Shown here: positions 25,330 to 36,523 of the stretch, piece by piece
How the letters are laid out: each line of letters starts with the position of its first letter
How positions within the stretch are numbered: position 1 is the stretch's first letter
Source: Gigantopelta aegis
Taxonomy: Eukaryota > Mollusca > Gastropoda > Neomphalida > Peltospiridae
DNA: 64,000 bases
Reading direction: 5' to 3'
Assembly (NCBI RefSeq): GCF_016097555.1
Contig: NC_054703.1
Span: 38,746,169 to 38,810,168 of the forward strand
Program-made: the position numbers and the translations under genes
Notes under the pieces: model-generated
The model's input: only the letters and a program-made list of their open reading frames with translations
The model's database searches: none
What the model was told of the DNA's origin: nothing

Positions 25330-26240
25330 AACGGCAGTTAAATGATGGTTTTCTAAGAAGGATACAAACTATTTGTGTGAAAATGGATCTAATATATCCA
25401 TAATGCCTTCTACAAAACATTCTAGGTCATACGACCTTCACACAAAAACATGGGGCAAAAGTATCAAGTCTTGTGCATTTGGAAATTACCATTCGGCACA
25501 TTCACTGAGAAAGTTACTTCATGGATATCCAATAGCATTGAACATATCCAAGATGTTACGAATATTCGGTGACCAATCCATTATTTAACTACTATAAGTA
25601 TGTTCAGCTGTATAGACCCAAAGTTCTGTTTTGTAAATGTTACGTTTAATTCCTATTCAGTACTTGTTTTCTTTACATACACGTGAAAACAAACCCAAAC
25701 CCCGACATATTTCCATTTTACAACCCGCCTCCCCCAAAAAAAAAACAACAAAAAACAACAACAACACCAACAACACAAAAACAAAACAAAAACAACAACA
25801 AACAAACCCAAACAAACAACAACAACAAAACAACAAACAACAAACAAAACACAAACACAAAACCCCCACCAATAACAAACACATAGAGAGAGTTTTGCAA
25901 AATGGAAATAAGTCCACTACGTGCATTTTAGATATGCATGTGTATATAATACCTGTCGGTGTTTGGGTTTGTTTTCATGCAAATGTAAAGAAAACAAGGG
26001 TTGAATAGGACTTGAACGTAACATTTGCAAAAAACAACAACAACATAGTATTTACTTCTTCGCAAATAAGATATTGGTCGTTAAAGAAACACTTACGACT
26101 ACCACTTGCTTTGTGGAACGTACGACAACCATAAACCTCACCGTAAGTCACCACAATTAACTTTACCTACAATTCGTTCGTGGAACGGGGCCCTGGTCTT
26201 TTTCTAAAAATAGGTTTTGCCATTCTTGTTCCATTGTTCT
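25330..26240 (-). repeat. dispersed repeat Q, copy 2, with a foldback insertion
   Basis: In reverse this matches 7380-7860 in order, including the ACCAGGGCCCCGTTCCACG block near 26190-26210 and AACAATGGAACAAGAATGGC. The match is interrupted by the inverted-repeat element at 25631-26022. Confidence 0.6.
25631..26022. mobile_element. foldback/MITE element with roughly 85-bp terminal inverted repeats
   Basis: The left arm has AAATGTTACGTTTAATTCCT, TTGTTTTCTTTACAT and GAAAACAAACCCAAACCCCG. The right arm gives the same blocks in reverse (AAATGTTACGTTCAAGTCCT, AAACACCG). The middle (25735-25885) is an A/C-only low-complexity tract rich in CAA. Confidence 0.8.
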
Positions 26241-26439
26241 TTCCATCTCCCGTAGATTATCCACTATGGGTTCCACCTTATGCATCTTGCGACCTGGGAT
26301 ATTCCAGTTATGTTTCAGCAAGTTGAGGTGTTCTGGGTTTGGCATTCGTCTTCCAATGCTCGTTCCATTTCCTGAATATTGACCCTTGGTGGGTCCCACC
26401 GTCTGTACTGTACGCCGCGGAATATTGCAGGTGCTATAT

Positions 26440-26640
26440 CAGGACTGGTATATCAAATACCGTGGAATGTGCTATCTTTTCTACGGGATGGTTGATTATA
26501 TATATCCCTTGCTACTAATGGAAAACATATAGCGAGTTTCCTCTGTAATACTGTATTTAAAATTACTAAATGTTTGGCATCCAATAGCCGATAATTAATT
26601 AATCAATGTACTCTAGATGTGTCAATCGAAACAAACTACT
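26440..26640 (+). repeat. SINE, family A, head-truncated
   Basis: Starts in the GGACTGGTATATCAAATACC block and runs to the tail CATCCAATAGCCGATAATTA and GTGTCAATCGAAACAAACTA. Confidence 0.75.
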
Positions 26641-27198
26641 TTATTGATATTATACATGTCCTCAAATGTTTTAGAAATATAGAAACGAAACGTAAATCTT
26701 AAAGACAAAATGGCTTGTAATGATCAAATTGTATCTCTGCACATTGCAGTCTAATGGACGTTTAACAAACAGTGCTGGGTTCAATAAACCTCTGTCGTGT
26801 GTCTCGCCTCCATTGGGACAGCCAACCTCGAGGAGATGATTTATTGTTAGTGGTGTAACAATACATTGAACTATCGATATGTTGCGACAGTCAGTGCCTA
26901 GATAGCAATGCGACGATAGTTAATTCAACTGTCGATAACTATTGCAATTATTTGCTCAACTATCGATAGTTTCGATAGTATGCATAGTGAAATATGGTCT
27001 ACGACCAACGCATAATGTCACTATCTAGTAACATTATTACAAATAACTAAGTGCAAATACAGACACACATACACACACAAAAACACGTACATACGCATAC
27101 ATACTCAAACAAACGCATGCCTACCTACCTACATACCTACCTACATAATACATACTTACCTGCCTACCTACATAATATATACTCCCTTTTTTTCGTCT

Positions 27199-27470
27199 TT
27201 TTTAACGACATTACTGGAGGATATTGATTAATTAATCATCGGCTATTGGATGCCAAACATTTGTCAACTCCGACACATAGTCATCAGAGGAAACCCGGCA
27301 CATTGTCCCAACGCCGCAAGGTATCCCCCATATTCACCACCATCCCATAGACTTTGATATACCAGTCGTGGTGTACCGGCTGGAACGAGAAATAGCCTAA
27401 TGGGCCCACCAACGGGGATCGATTCCAAACCGATCACGCGAGCGCTTTACCACTGGGCTACGTCCCACCC
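27199..27470 (-). repeat. SINE, family A, full length
   Basis: The tail at the left is TTTTAACGACATTACTGGAG. The head in reverse is GGGACGTAGCCCAGTGGTAA. The box-B-like region is GGGATCGATTCC. Confidence 0.85.
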
Positions 27471-27494
27471 CCTACACACATACATACATACACG

Positions 27495-28170
27495 CCAGGA
27501 CCCATATTCACAAAAAAGTGTAAATTTACGTCTACGACTAGCACTTACGTGTGCCGTAGATTTACGTTTACGTGCAAGAAGCACCTTATTCTCAAAGATG
27601 GTCGTAAATGTAAACGTAACTTAGTTGGACGTAAATCTACGATTTAACATTCTCACTGGAGTAATTAATAAAAACACATTAGAAACGATGGTTACTGGGT
27701 AAATAACAAATGCGCAAAACGCAATTTTGTTTGTCGTCTGCTAACAATAACATTGCGAACACTGAACCATGGCATTTTGGTATTGGTAGGGATCCGCGTT
27801 TTGGTACGAACTTGAGGACATTACTTAAAAAGGAAAAGATAACTCAGGAGAAATTGGCCAAGTCGAAAACATCCGTTCGATCACGAACAAAAATATGTTC
27901 AATCCGTGGGCGTTCGCCATAGCAAACTGCTTCATTTATTGGAAATGCTGCTAGTTTCCGTAAATAATAGTAAATAACGGCGATCGTGCTTGATTTATTA
28001 TATGTACACAACTTACGTGCAGCGTTAGTTGCAACCTGAGGCACTCTTATATTTACGTCCAACTTTACACGTAACTTACGTTTTCGTGGTTTCGTGAATA
28101 GCTCTTCAGTCGTAGATTTACGTTTACGTGTAAAACTAGGCTTACGATATTTTGTGAATATGGGTCCTGG
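27495..28170. mobile_element. foldback element with CCAGGACCCATATTCAC ends
   Basis: The terminal inverted repeats match perfectly for about 21 bp (27495-27515 and 28150-28170). Further in, related TTTACGT-rich blocks pair imperfectly (CGTAGATTTACGTTTACGTG on both sides). Short frames inside have no recognisable domain. Confidence 0.8.
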
Positions 28171-28261
28171 TCTGCCCACTGTTTCGTGCACGTAAGCGGG
28201 ATCGACCGCGTAATTTGTAGGCCCTATGCATATGGCTGAGTTAACGAGCATCCGTTTTATG

Positions 28262-28345
28262 CATGCCTCAATAGCTCAGAAGGTATCGTGGCAAGTCTGC
28301 AATTTGCGGGTAATTCGGTACCATAGGTTCGAGTCCCAGCAACGG
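28262..28345 (+). repeat. tRNA-like segment, probably a SINE head
   Basis: AATAGCTCAGAAGG resembles box A and ATAGGTTCGAGTCCCAG resembles box B, about 50 bp apart. The expected acceptor stem does not pair, so I do not call a tRNA gene. Confidence 0.4.
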
Positions 28346-28654
28346 CACGGAACACTTTGTGAGACTAGAAAGGATTTAATTATCCCCTGCGCCAGTGCGT
28401 TAATATCTACGTATGTAACAGTCATCCACGACATACATACAGTATTTAGATATTCATACATCAATACATACATGCATACTGTTACATATTGGAAGACTGA
28501 GGTAAATAGTTTTGCGAAATATCTATTCATAGTACTGTTATCAAGCGATTTACGAATTCACGATACTATTGCGATACTATCACAAGAGTAATTTAACTAT
28601 CGCAATACTATTGCAATAGTACAACTGATCGCAATAGTCACCCCTATTTATTGT

Positions 28655-29350
28655 ACATTCAACAGTCCTGCACCGCTTAAGGTTCTAATAGACCAAATCA
28701 ATTCCTATTGCCGATAATGTTAACGTTTACTGATACAACTGATATATGCAGCGTATCAACACACCCAGAAAGTACGGCAATAAAAAGTGTGGCACCCTGC
28801 ATCCAATCTACCAGCAAGAAAATAGAGGGTCACATACCATTTAAGTCATTTAATTAATGTTTCTAATAGCAACCGTCATTTGTGCTGAAAATTGCAGTTC
28901 TATTTTGAGGGGTACCCCGCATTAATTTCAACCTCAGGTATATAATGCATAACAACTGTCTAACGAATAAAAGTGTATTCATCTATTGTCAGCTGATAAT
29001 AGTATTTGCACAAATAATTAATGTCACATATTACTACCAACCACAGCTGTTTTTTTCTCCGTAAATAGTAGACGGTACACCTCGAACTTTGACACGGAAC
29101 TCTCTTCTCCATGTAACCTCTAAAATGAATTGGCTAGTTTGCTCAATCAAAACTGGCACAAGACAGAGCTCATTAGAATTAATATGGCTGTGATGAGATG
29201 CACTGATGAATCACTGTCAAAACAGTGACAATATCATGTATTCGCGAAAGATAGGCACGCCCTACCCACCGGAAGTTCATGATAAAGGTCATGATGTTTA
29301 TAAAAAAACATCACCTTAAACAATAAAACGATGAAGAACTACTGAAGTCT
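28655..29350. other. no gene recognised
   Basis: AT-rich unique-looking DNA. Confidence 0.4.
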
Positions 29351-29358
29351 GGAATTTA

Positions 29359-29430
<72 letters not shown>
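29359..29430. repeat. (TA)n microsatellite
   Basis: Two TA runs split by one AA step. Confidence 0.98.
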
Positions 29431-29433
<3 letters not shown>

Positions 29434-29517
29434 CACTGATGGTTATCATTAAAGGCTTGAAAGGTGCTCAATACTTTAAGAGAGAGTAGAGCATGCAATA
29501 AATATATATTTGATGTC

Positions 29518-30702
29518 ACAATGGGCAGTTACGACGGTTCTGAAGTGTGCGAACTTGTTGGCCTTCTAATTCTAGTAACGATACGAAAAACAATCAACAA
29601 CGCAAATACCGGTCTATATAGAGACGACGGACTCGTAGTACTCAGAAACTGCTCAGGAAGCCAAGCAGACAGAACAAGAAAAATACTCATACAAATTTTC
29701 GAACAATTTGGCCTCAAAATAACAACACAAACCAATCTAAAATGTGTCAACTTCCTCGACGTCACACTAAACTTACATACAGGAAAATACAAACCTTACA
29801 GAAAACCCAACAACGAACCGGTGTACATAAATATACACTCAAACCACCCACCCAGCATTATAAAACAGATACCCGCATCAATCAGCAAGCGAATCTCAAT
29901 GCTATCATCCAACGAAGAAGATTTCACGGAAGCCGCACCCACGTACGACAAAGCACTAAAGGAAAGCAACTACACAGAACGCATACTATACACACAAACA
30001 GGAATCCACACAACACAAAACAAAACAAGAAAGAACAGAAGCAGGAAAATCATATGGTTCAACCCACCATACAACAAAGCTGTGAAAACAAACATCGGAC
30101 AATTATTCATAAAATTAATATCCAAACATTTCCCCTCCACACACAAATACCACAAAATATTCAACAAAAATAACGTCAAAATCAGCTACAGTTGCATGAA
30201 AAACATCGGCACATTAATCAAAAACCACAACTTTAAAATTATTAAAGATCCAGTCAGCGTAACACCAAAAGAAAATTGCAACTGCAGAAATAAAGAAAAC
30301 TGCCCACTCAACGGACAATGCCAAGCAAGTTCGATAGTATACAAAGCAAGCGTAACAACTGGCGCAACGTCAAAAACATACATCGGTCTATCTGGCGGTA
30401 ATTTCAAACAACGATACAACAATCACACGAAATCGTTCAAACAAGAAAAATACTCGAAAGAAACCGAGCTATCTAAACATGTCTGGGAACTAAAAAAACA
30501 GCGAACAAATTATGAAATAAGCTGGCAAATTATCAAACAGTCGAACACGCACAAACGAAACTCCGGCCAATGTAACCTGTGCATTGAGGAAAAGCTCGCC
30601 ATCCTACAAACAAAAGACAAAAACAATCTCAACAAAAGGACTGAGCTCATCTCAAAATGCCGTCACACCAGTAAGCTCAAACCACGCAACCGTACTACAT
30701 AA
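29518..30702 (+). CDS. PLE polyprotein fragment: RT C-terminus plus GIY-YIG endonuclease
   Basis: An open frame of about 395 residues starting at the conserved TMGSYDGSEVCELVG. The frame stays open slightly upstream to an ATG at 29464, but that part is not PLE-like. Numbered from that ATG, YRDD (52-55) is the RT motif C, then the thumb region (NFLDVT near 97) and IWFNPPY (197-203). A C-x-C-x5-C-x5-C cluster (272-286) precedes the nuclease, which shows the paired Y/YIG strands (293 and 306-308), R317 and a conserved E335. A second pair of cysteines is at 370-373. No internal stop, so the fragment is young. On its own it cannot reverse transcribe because the first RT motifs are missing. Confidence 0.85.
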   Translation, partial: TMGSYDGSEVCELVGLLILVTIRKTINNANTGLYRDDGLVVLRNCSGSQADRTRKILIQIFEQFGLKITTQTNLKCVNFLDVTLNLHTGKYKPYRKPNNEPVYINIHSNHPPSIIKQIPASISKRISMLSSNEEDFTEAAPTYDKALKESNYTERILYTQTGIHTTQNKTRKNRSRKIIWFNPPYNKAVKTNIGQLFIKLISKHFPSTHKYHKIFNKNNVKISYSCMKNIGTLIKNHNFKIIKDPVSVTPKENCNCRNKENCPLNGQCQASSIVYKASVTTGATSKTYIGLSGGNFKQRYNNHTKSFKQEKYSKETELSKHVWELKKQRTNYEISWQIIKQSNTHKRNSGQCNLCIEEKLAILQTKDKNNLNKRTELISKCRHTSKLKPRNRTT

Positions 30703-30736
30703 AAATAAAAACCCTGCAATCTTTTCACCAGTGTCA

Positions 30737-30780
30737 GCTATCTGAAGATCGTCGAAGGGCGTGAAACTCGGAGTAATAGC
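30737..30780 (+). ncRNA. hammerhead ribozyme motif in the PLE 3' UTR
   Basis: The core strands CTGAAGA (30742-30748) and GAAA (30763-30766) fit the CUGANGA/GAAA consensus. Stem I is GCTAT (30737-30741) pairing with ATAGC (30776-30780). Stem II is CGTC pairing with GGCG (30750-30753 with 30758-30761) around a GAAG loop, with a T-T mismatch next to the core. Stem III is ACTC pairing with GAGT (30766-30769 with 30771-30774). The cleavage site would follow GTA at 30775. Hammerheads are known in PLEs; this copy's fold is read directly from the sequence, its activity is not known. Confidence 0.75.
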
Positions 30781-30800
30781 GTAGGACAAAAGTGCAATAT

Positions 30801-30801
30801 A

Positions 30802-30865
<64 letters not shown>
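30801..30865. repeat. (TA)n microsatellite
   Basis: Begins directly after the PLE 3' UTR. Confidence 0.98.
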
Positions 30866-30866
<1 letters not shown>

Positions 30867-30975
30867 CCTGCATGATGATATATCCTAAATTATGCTATCA
30901 AAATGCGTGGCTTTAACATTCTCTCATTAATCAAGCCTCTTAATACGAGCTATGTTGATTGACCTGACTAGTGGT

Positions 30976-31368
30976 TTAAAGGGACATTCCTAAGTTTACT
31001 GCAATTTTTAAGATGTTATCGACTAAGAGAGACCTTTTAACGATTGAAATTACATATCAAATATAGTTTCTGTATAAAATATTATTGGCTGTATATTAAA
31101 CGTGTTTCTGATCGTTCTAATATTTCTAATAGGTTAAATTTCATTTTATTTCCTAAAATATAGGTTTTTTTTTGTATGTACCAAATTATTTGAAGACAAA
31201 ATCCAGTTTGGGCTTCTTATAGATATTAACACGGCCAGAAACACATTGAATATACAGACACTGATGTTCTTAACAAGAACATATATTTAATATGTAAGTT
31301 TAATCGTATAAATATTTTATTAGTCGGAAACATCTTACAATGGAGCAAACTCAGGAATGTCCCTTTAA
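30976..31368 (+). mobile_element. MITE family M2, complete, about 390 bp
   Basis: TTAA at each edge (30976-30979 and 31365-31368). Terminal inverted repeat AGGGACATTCCTAAGTTT against AGGGACATTCCTGAGTTT. The body has AGATGTTATCGACTAAGAGA and GGTTAAATTTCATTTTATTT. Confidence 0.9.
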
Positions 31369-32182
31369 CATTTACCATATACCACTGTGGTTTCGAACAC
31401 GCCTATCTTGAGTCCGGCCTCAATAAGATCGGTGCAGGAATCACCTAACTACTAGGGACAATTTAGAAATTTAGAACATTAAAACCAAAGATATTAATGG
31501 GAGGGGGGAAATGGAGGTTAATAAACTTTGACTGCGCCCGTAAAGCAAAAAAAAAATAAAAATTTGACGCAATTTTTGATGGGATAGTCTGAGTATATTA
31601 TATTATTTTTATTATATAATTTATACCCCTAGAGGTTAGGAGGGGAGGTGAAAAGGTTGGCTCCAAGTCCCCAGAAAAGTTCGTTAATAAGTTTTGAAAA
31701 TATAACATTACCAATGATATTTCGAACACTAGTGTGTGACCAAATGGAGGCCGGGGTATGTTGATCAATAATTACGACTACCGTAATTAACTAATTTTAA
31801 ACTGTATTTAGATTTATCGTCGGTTGATATTGCCTTTTAGCGCGTCCAGGGTGTCTGGTTGCACGTGCTTTGCTTGTCACTGCTGTTATCAAACATTCAC
31901 ATCATGGAGTATGTTTATGCCAATACCAAACGCATTTTACATTCACGGTCGAACGACAGTTGACTTTTGCAGGTGACGTATACCAAAATTAAAAAAACAA
32001 AACAAATCAAGGTGTGGATTTATCAATAAATTGCAGTTGCTGTAAAGCAGATCATATCATAAATATCTGAAATAATTGGACGACCTAAGTGAACAAAACA
32101 AGAAATCAAGAAACGAATTTTTGTTTTAAATAATAAGATAAAAGTTACTAATATAAAATGTAATTATAAATCAATGGTACAT

Positions 32183-32233
<51 letters not shown>

Positions 32234-32554
32234 AAAAAAAATCAAGATTCGTTTGTTTATTGTTTTTTTTAAAGAAGAGAAACTCAGGTAATAATTAGAA
32301 GTCAGTACCGTCACATGGACTTCAGCTAATGACAAAATCATTTATGCTATTTAATTACAAAACAACATGTTGCATGCCATCTCATTAGTTAACTTGTAAT
32401 TGTTTTAATGGGGTGAGGATATTGGCATGTAGAGAAATTAAATTGAAGAAGAAAATGACGATAATGCGTGATCATCTGTCTAGGTAGATCAAGCAAATAT
32501 TCCAGAACTGGTGCTGCGATGCGTTTTCTTTATTTTTTTTATTATTATTTTTTT

Positions 32555-32590
<36 letters not shown>

Positions 32591-33043
32591 AGAAAGATGA
32601 TGTTGACGCGCGAGGATCAATATCGACACGAGCGTTGACCAGAAACGAGACATTTATTTTGGTTTGCCTTACCAGTGACACACGAAAACAACATAATATT
32701 GTTTTGAATTGAATATATCCTTATTATTATTATTATTATGCTTACTGTTTCTCACTTATTATTTTTATTATTATTATTTTTATTTTTTTTATCCCACTGC
32801 CCCCTTTTCCTTTCTCTTCTTTGAATTCCATCTCATGTCTTGCCGATCTGGCAACTCCTCCTATCTTTAAACTTCTTTCTCTGTCCACCACATCCCAGTC
32901 CTTGTCTCTCCAACCGCGACAGGTGTTTTTCTCGTGTGGCTATCTGTGCCACACACCTGCCATTCCACATCAGCTTTTAACTGTGGGCTTAGTCTGACCA
33001 CTTCGGGGAGTGTTCAGAAGTTACTTCTGGCATTGTTAAGAGG
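31369..33043. other. no gene recognised; A-run at 32189-32228
   Basis: AT-rich DNA with a poly-A tract and TTA/AAT microsatellites near 32535-32590 and 32720-32790. No recognisable frame. Confidence 0.5.
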
Positions 33044-33055
33044 CACTTGTAACCA

Positions 33056-33446
33056 AAGAAAGAAAGAAATGTTTTATTTAACGACGCACTCAACACATTT
33101 TATTTACGGTTATATGGCGTCAGACATATGGTTAAGGACCACACAGATTTTGAGAGGAAACCCGCTGTCGCCACTTCATGGGCTACTCTTTCGGATTAGT
33201 AGCAAGGGATCTATTATTTGCGCTTCCCACAGGCAGGATAGCACAAACCATGGCCTTTGTTGAACCAGTTATGGATCACTGGTCGGTGCAAGTGGTTTTA
33301 CACCTACCCATTGAGCCTTGCGGAGCACTCACTCAGGGTTTGGAGTCGGTATCTGGATTAAAAACCCCATACCTCGACTGGGATCCGAACCCAGTACCTA
33401 CCAGCCTGTAGACCGATGGCCTAACCACGACGCCACCGAGGCCGGT
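33056..33446 (-). repeat. SINE, family B tail with family C head, full length with TSD
   Basis: Flanked by an exact 12-bp duplication CACTTGTAACCA (33044-33055 and 33447-33458). The tRNA-like head in reverse is ACCGGCCTCGGTGGCGTCGT with box B GGGTTCGGATCCCAG. The tail ends at the left in AAAGAAAGAAAG. The clearest complete copy in the window. Confidence 0.95.
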
Positions 33447-33458
33447 CACTTGTAACCA

Positions 33459-33771
33459 CCTACTATGCACCCCTACTATCGGCGGTCGTTAGTTAGTGCC
33501 GTGGATCAGACCAGCTTTATTAGCGGCAGAGGACGAGGATGCCAAGTGGGTGCAGGGAAATACACAGAGACTGCACCCGTGGAGGAAGTTGAGACAGGTA
33601 GGCGATGGTGTGGACAGCTCAGAAGACAGAGTCGGAGGAAATTGACAGAAAGGGTCGAAACAGATTGAAATCGTGGGAGAAAGTTTCTCACTTATTTAAC
33701 GTTAATCAATATGTACATGAAGCTAGCTAGTTACATATAGCCATATAAATATGAAACAATACACACACAGA
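33459..33771. other. no gene recognised
   Basis: A GC-richer stretch (33480-33670) continues the sequence interrupted by the SINE at 33056. It has frames of 60-70 codons on both strands and no recognisable motif. Confidence 0.35.
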
Positions 33772-34020
33772 ACACCGACCTCTGTGGGGTAGTAGTTAAG
33801 CCATCGCACATAAGACCGATAGGTCCTGGGTTCGCAGCCCGGTACCGGCTCTCACCTAGAGCGAGTTTTCACGACTCAATGGGTAGGTGTAAGACCAGTA
33901 CACCGACTTCTCTCTCACTAACCCACTGTCCTAGTCAGACAGCCCCGATAACTGAAGTGTGAGTCCAGAACAGCGTGCTTTAACCTTCTTTGGATATAAG
34001 CAAGAACAAATAAAGAAACA
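33772..34020 (+). repeat. SINE, family D, full length
   Basis: The head ACCGACCTCTGTGGGGTAGT is followed by box B GGGTTCGCAGCCCGG. Body GGGTAGGTGTAAGACCAGTA. The tail is CTTTGGATATAAGCAAGAAC. Confidence 0.85.
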
Positions 34021-34182
34021 GAACAGACATTTATTTACACTCAGATCACAATATGGCGATACATGGAGGTGATTCACAAACATTGTGAACAGACGCATTG
34101 AAGCCAGAGTAGTACAATCAACTGACAACTATAGCACAGCAAAACGTAACATAGTATCATGTGTAGTATATATATATATATA

Positions 34183-34992
34183 CACGCGGAAAAAAGATCC
34201 TGTGCAAATAGAATATAATTGACTTGAAATCTGGTCATAAACGTTTCGGTAAATGAATGTGTAACCACTCACTTTGATATTCCACAGGTGTCCTGTCAAT
34301 TGCACGAGCTATTCTTGCTTTGTTATCATAAGTTGTATTACTAGCATTCTTGGTCATGTGCTCCTGTTTGACGTCATTTTTCTTATCATTGGACTCTAAA
34401 AATATTGTATGGATTGTCATCACTCAGAAAAATACTTGTAATAATATACTGATCGTCGTCAGTGTGACGTCACGCCTCCAAGAAAATGATATTCTTCGAA
34501 GGATGGGTATTATTGATATTAGAATGGCACAAACGTTGTTGCTAGTCATTTTGGTGTTTATTGGTGTTTATGAGAAAACTATGCAGTGTCTGTGGAGATG
34601 TTCTCGGCAGTTTAGGGATATTAGGGATTCTTCATATGTAAGGAGTCAACACCTAAAGTCACGTTAATAAATTGTCAATATCAAGGGGGTTTACATATGG
34701 AAATGACAAGTTTAACATCCCAAGACAAGGACAATCAGTAGAAGGACTGTACGCAAACGATTAATTGATTACAAAGTACGACCATGACCGTACATCAGTA
34801 CGTCGTTCTGTTGCATTGTCGCCGACAGCTCACCAAGCATTGTGTAGACCATACTTCAAGTTCAGAAGACAGAAGAGGATCACTGTACTTTTAATAGATA
34901 AATAGTACATCTATGTAAAACACAATATTTTTAAATTTTAAAAGGTAGTCTCACTGTAATTGTAATGATGCACAGGAAATTTTTTCCGAGTG
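34183..34992. mobile_element. non-autonomous Tc1/mariner-like element, 810 bp
   Basis: The ends CACGCGGAAAAAAGATCCTG and, in reverse, CACTCGGAAAAAATTTCCTG match at 21 of the outer 24 positions. TA flanks both sides, within TA runs. No transposase frame is recognisable. Confidence 0.75.
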
Positions 34993-35029
34993 TATATATA
35001 CATATATATATATACAGTATATATATATA

Positions 35030-36523
35030 CTCTTCAAAAAAAGAAACGCAAAAGGGTACAAATGGGTTATAACTCCGATTTTATGTTTCCTACCGGTTCA
35101 TGCTTTGTGAATATAAGGTCATTGCATGTCCCAAACACATTCCCACGGTTACATTCGATAAAACGCAGCTACTGTACAATAAAGTTCCAAAATGTGAATA
35201 TTCGCAAAAACGCAGCCACGTGCAAACCATGTCACCACTGCACGTGCGTTGTCTGCACGTGCAACATGAACACCGACAGTATAAAAGTGCAGGGTGTTCG
35301 CTTGCCTGGCCTCTGTATCTGGCCGACAGTTGACAATCCAGGACATGCCACGTCTCAGTGAACCGCAGAGAAACAATGCCATCGGCCGACTAGACGCAGG
35401 CGAATCCAGAACGGCCGTTGCCAGGGCATTCCATGTGTCCCCAAGCACCATCTCCAGACTGTGGGACCGTTACCAGCAACATGGATCAACACGTGACCTC
35501 CCTAGAAGCGGTTGACCACGGGTCACTACCCCCGGGCAGGACCGCTACATCCGGGTACGCCACCTTCGGGAACGATTGACTACTGCCACCTCCACAGCCG
35601 CAGCAATACCAGGTTTGCGCAGGATATCCGACCAGACCGTACGGAACCGCCTACGTGAGGTAGGAATTCGTGCCAGACGTCCAGTTCGAGGTGTCATCTT
35701 AACATCACAACACCGTCGACTCCGACTGCAGTGGTGCCAGATTCATCGACAATGGCCTCAACTGCGATGGAGACAGGTGTGGTTCAGTGACGAGTCCCGA
35801 TTTCTGCTCCGACGTCATGATGGAAGATGTCGCGTGTATAGGCGTCGTGGTGAACGTTATGCGGCAAACTGCGTGCAGGAAGTGGACAGATTCGGCGGGG
35901 GGTAGTGTCATGGTGTGGGCAGCCATCTCACACACTGGCAGAACTGACCTGGTCCACGTGCAGGGCAACCTGAATGCACAGGGCTACATTGACCAGATCC
36001 TCCGGCCACACATCGTTCCAGTTATGGCCAACGCCAACGCAGTGTTCCAACATGACAACGCCAGGCCTCACACAGCACGTCTCACAACGGCTTTCCTACA
36101 GAACAACAACATTAATGTCCTTCCTTGGCCATCGATATCACCGGATTTGAACCCAATTGAGCATCTATGGGACGAGTTGGACCGACGCCTCCGACAGCGA
36201 CAACCACAGCCCCAGACCTTGCCCGAGCTGGCAGCAGCCTTGCAGGCCGAGTGGGCCACCATCCCCCGGGACGTCATCCGTACTCTGGTTGCTTCAATGG
36301 GCAGGCGCTGCCAGGCAGTTGTCAACACACGCGGAGGCCACACCCGGTATTGACTCCAGATGACCTTGACCTTGGTGGTGTGTCCTATCACTTACTCACA
36401 ATGGACTAGAGTGAATTGTGAACAATCCTGCAACATTTGGTAATTATCGGACTCACCATTCAATAATGAAATCAATTCTCCAAATGTTACGACAATGTGG
36501 TTTTGCGTTTCTTCTTTTGAAGA

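Larger units (their letters stand above)
26848..28646. mobile_element. hAT-like DNA transposon, non-autonomous, with nested insertions
   Basis: Flanked by the exact 8-bp direct repeat TTTATTGT (26840-26847 and 28647-28654). The ends are TAGTGGTGTAAC and, in reverse, TAGGGGTGACTATTGC. Subterminal AACTATCGATA and CGCAATAGT motifs recur near both ends, as in many hAT elements. Inside lie a family A SINE, a foldback element and a tRNA-like segment. No hAT transposase frame is visible. Confidence 0.7.
29512..30800 (+). mobile_element. Penelope-like retroelement (PLE), 5'-truncated
   Basis: Carries the last part of the reverse transcriptase, a linker, a GIY-YIG endonuclease and a 3' UTR with a hammerhead-like fold, and ends at a TA microsatellite at 30801. 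The missing part is the N-terminal RT palm and fingers. It is bounded on both sides by TA runs. Truncation at the 5' end is the usual state of genomic PLE copies. Confidence 0.88.

Noticed and set aside
28262-28345. tRNA gene
   Set aside because: Box A and box B are present, but the acceptor stem does not pair and there is no clear anticodon arm; better explained as a SINE head.
35149-35451. Minus-strand 100-residue frame over Tc1 copy 1 (also at 57388-57690)
   Set aside because: Antisense shadow of the transposase start region; conserved only because the two Tc1 copies are nearly identical.
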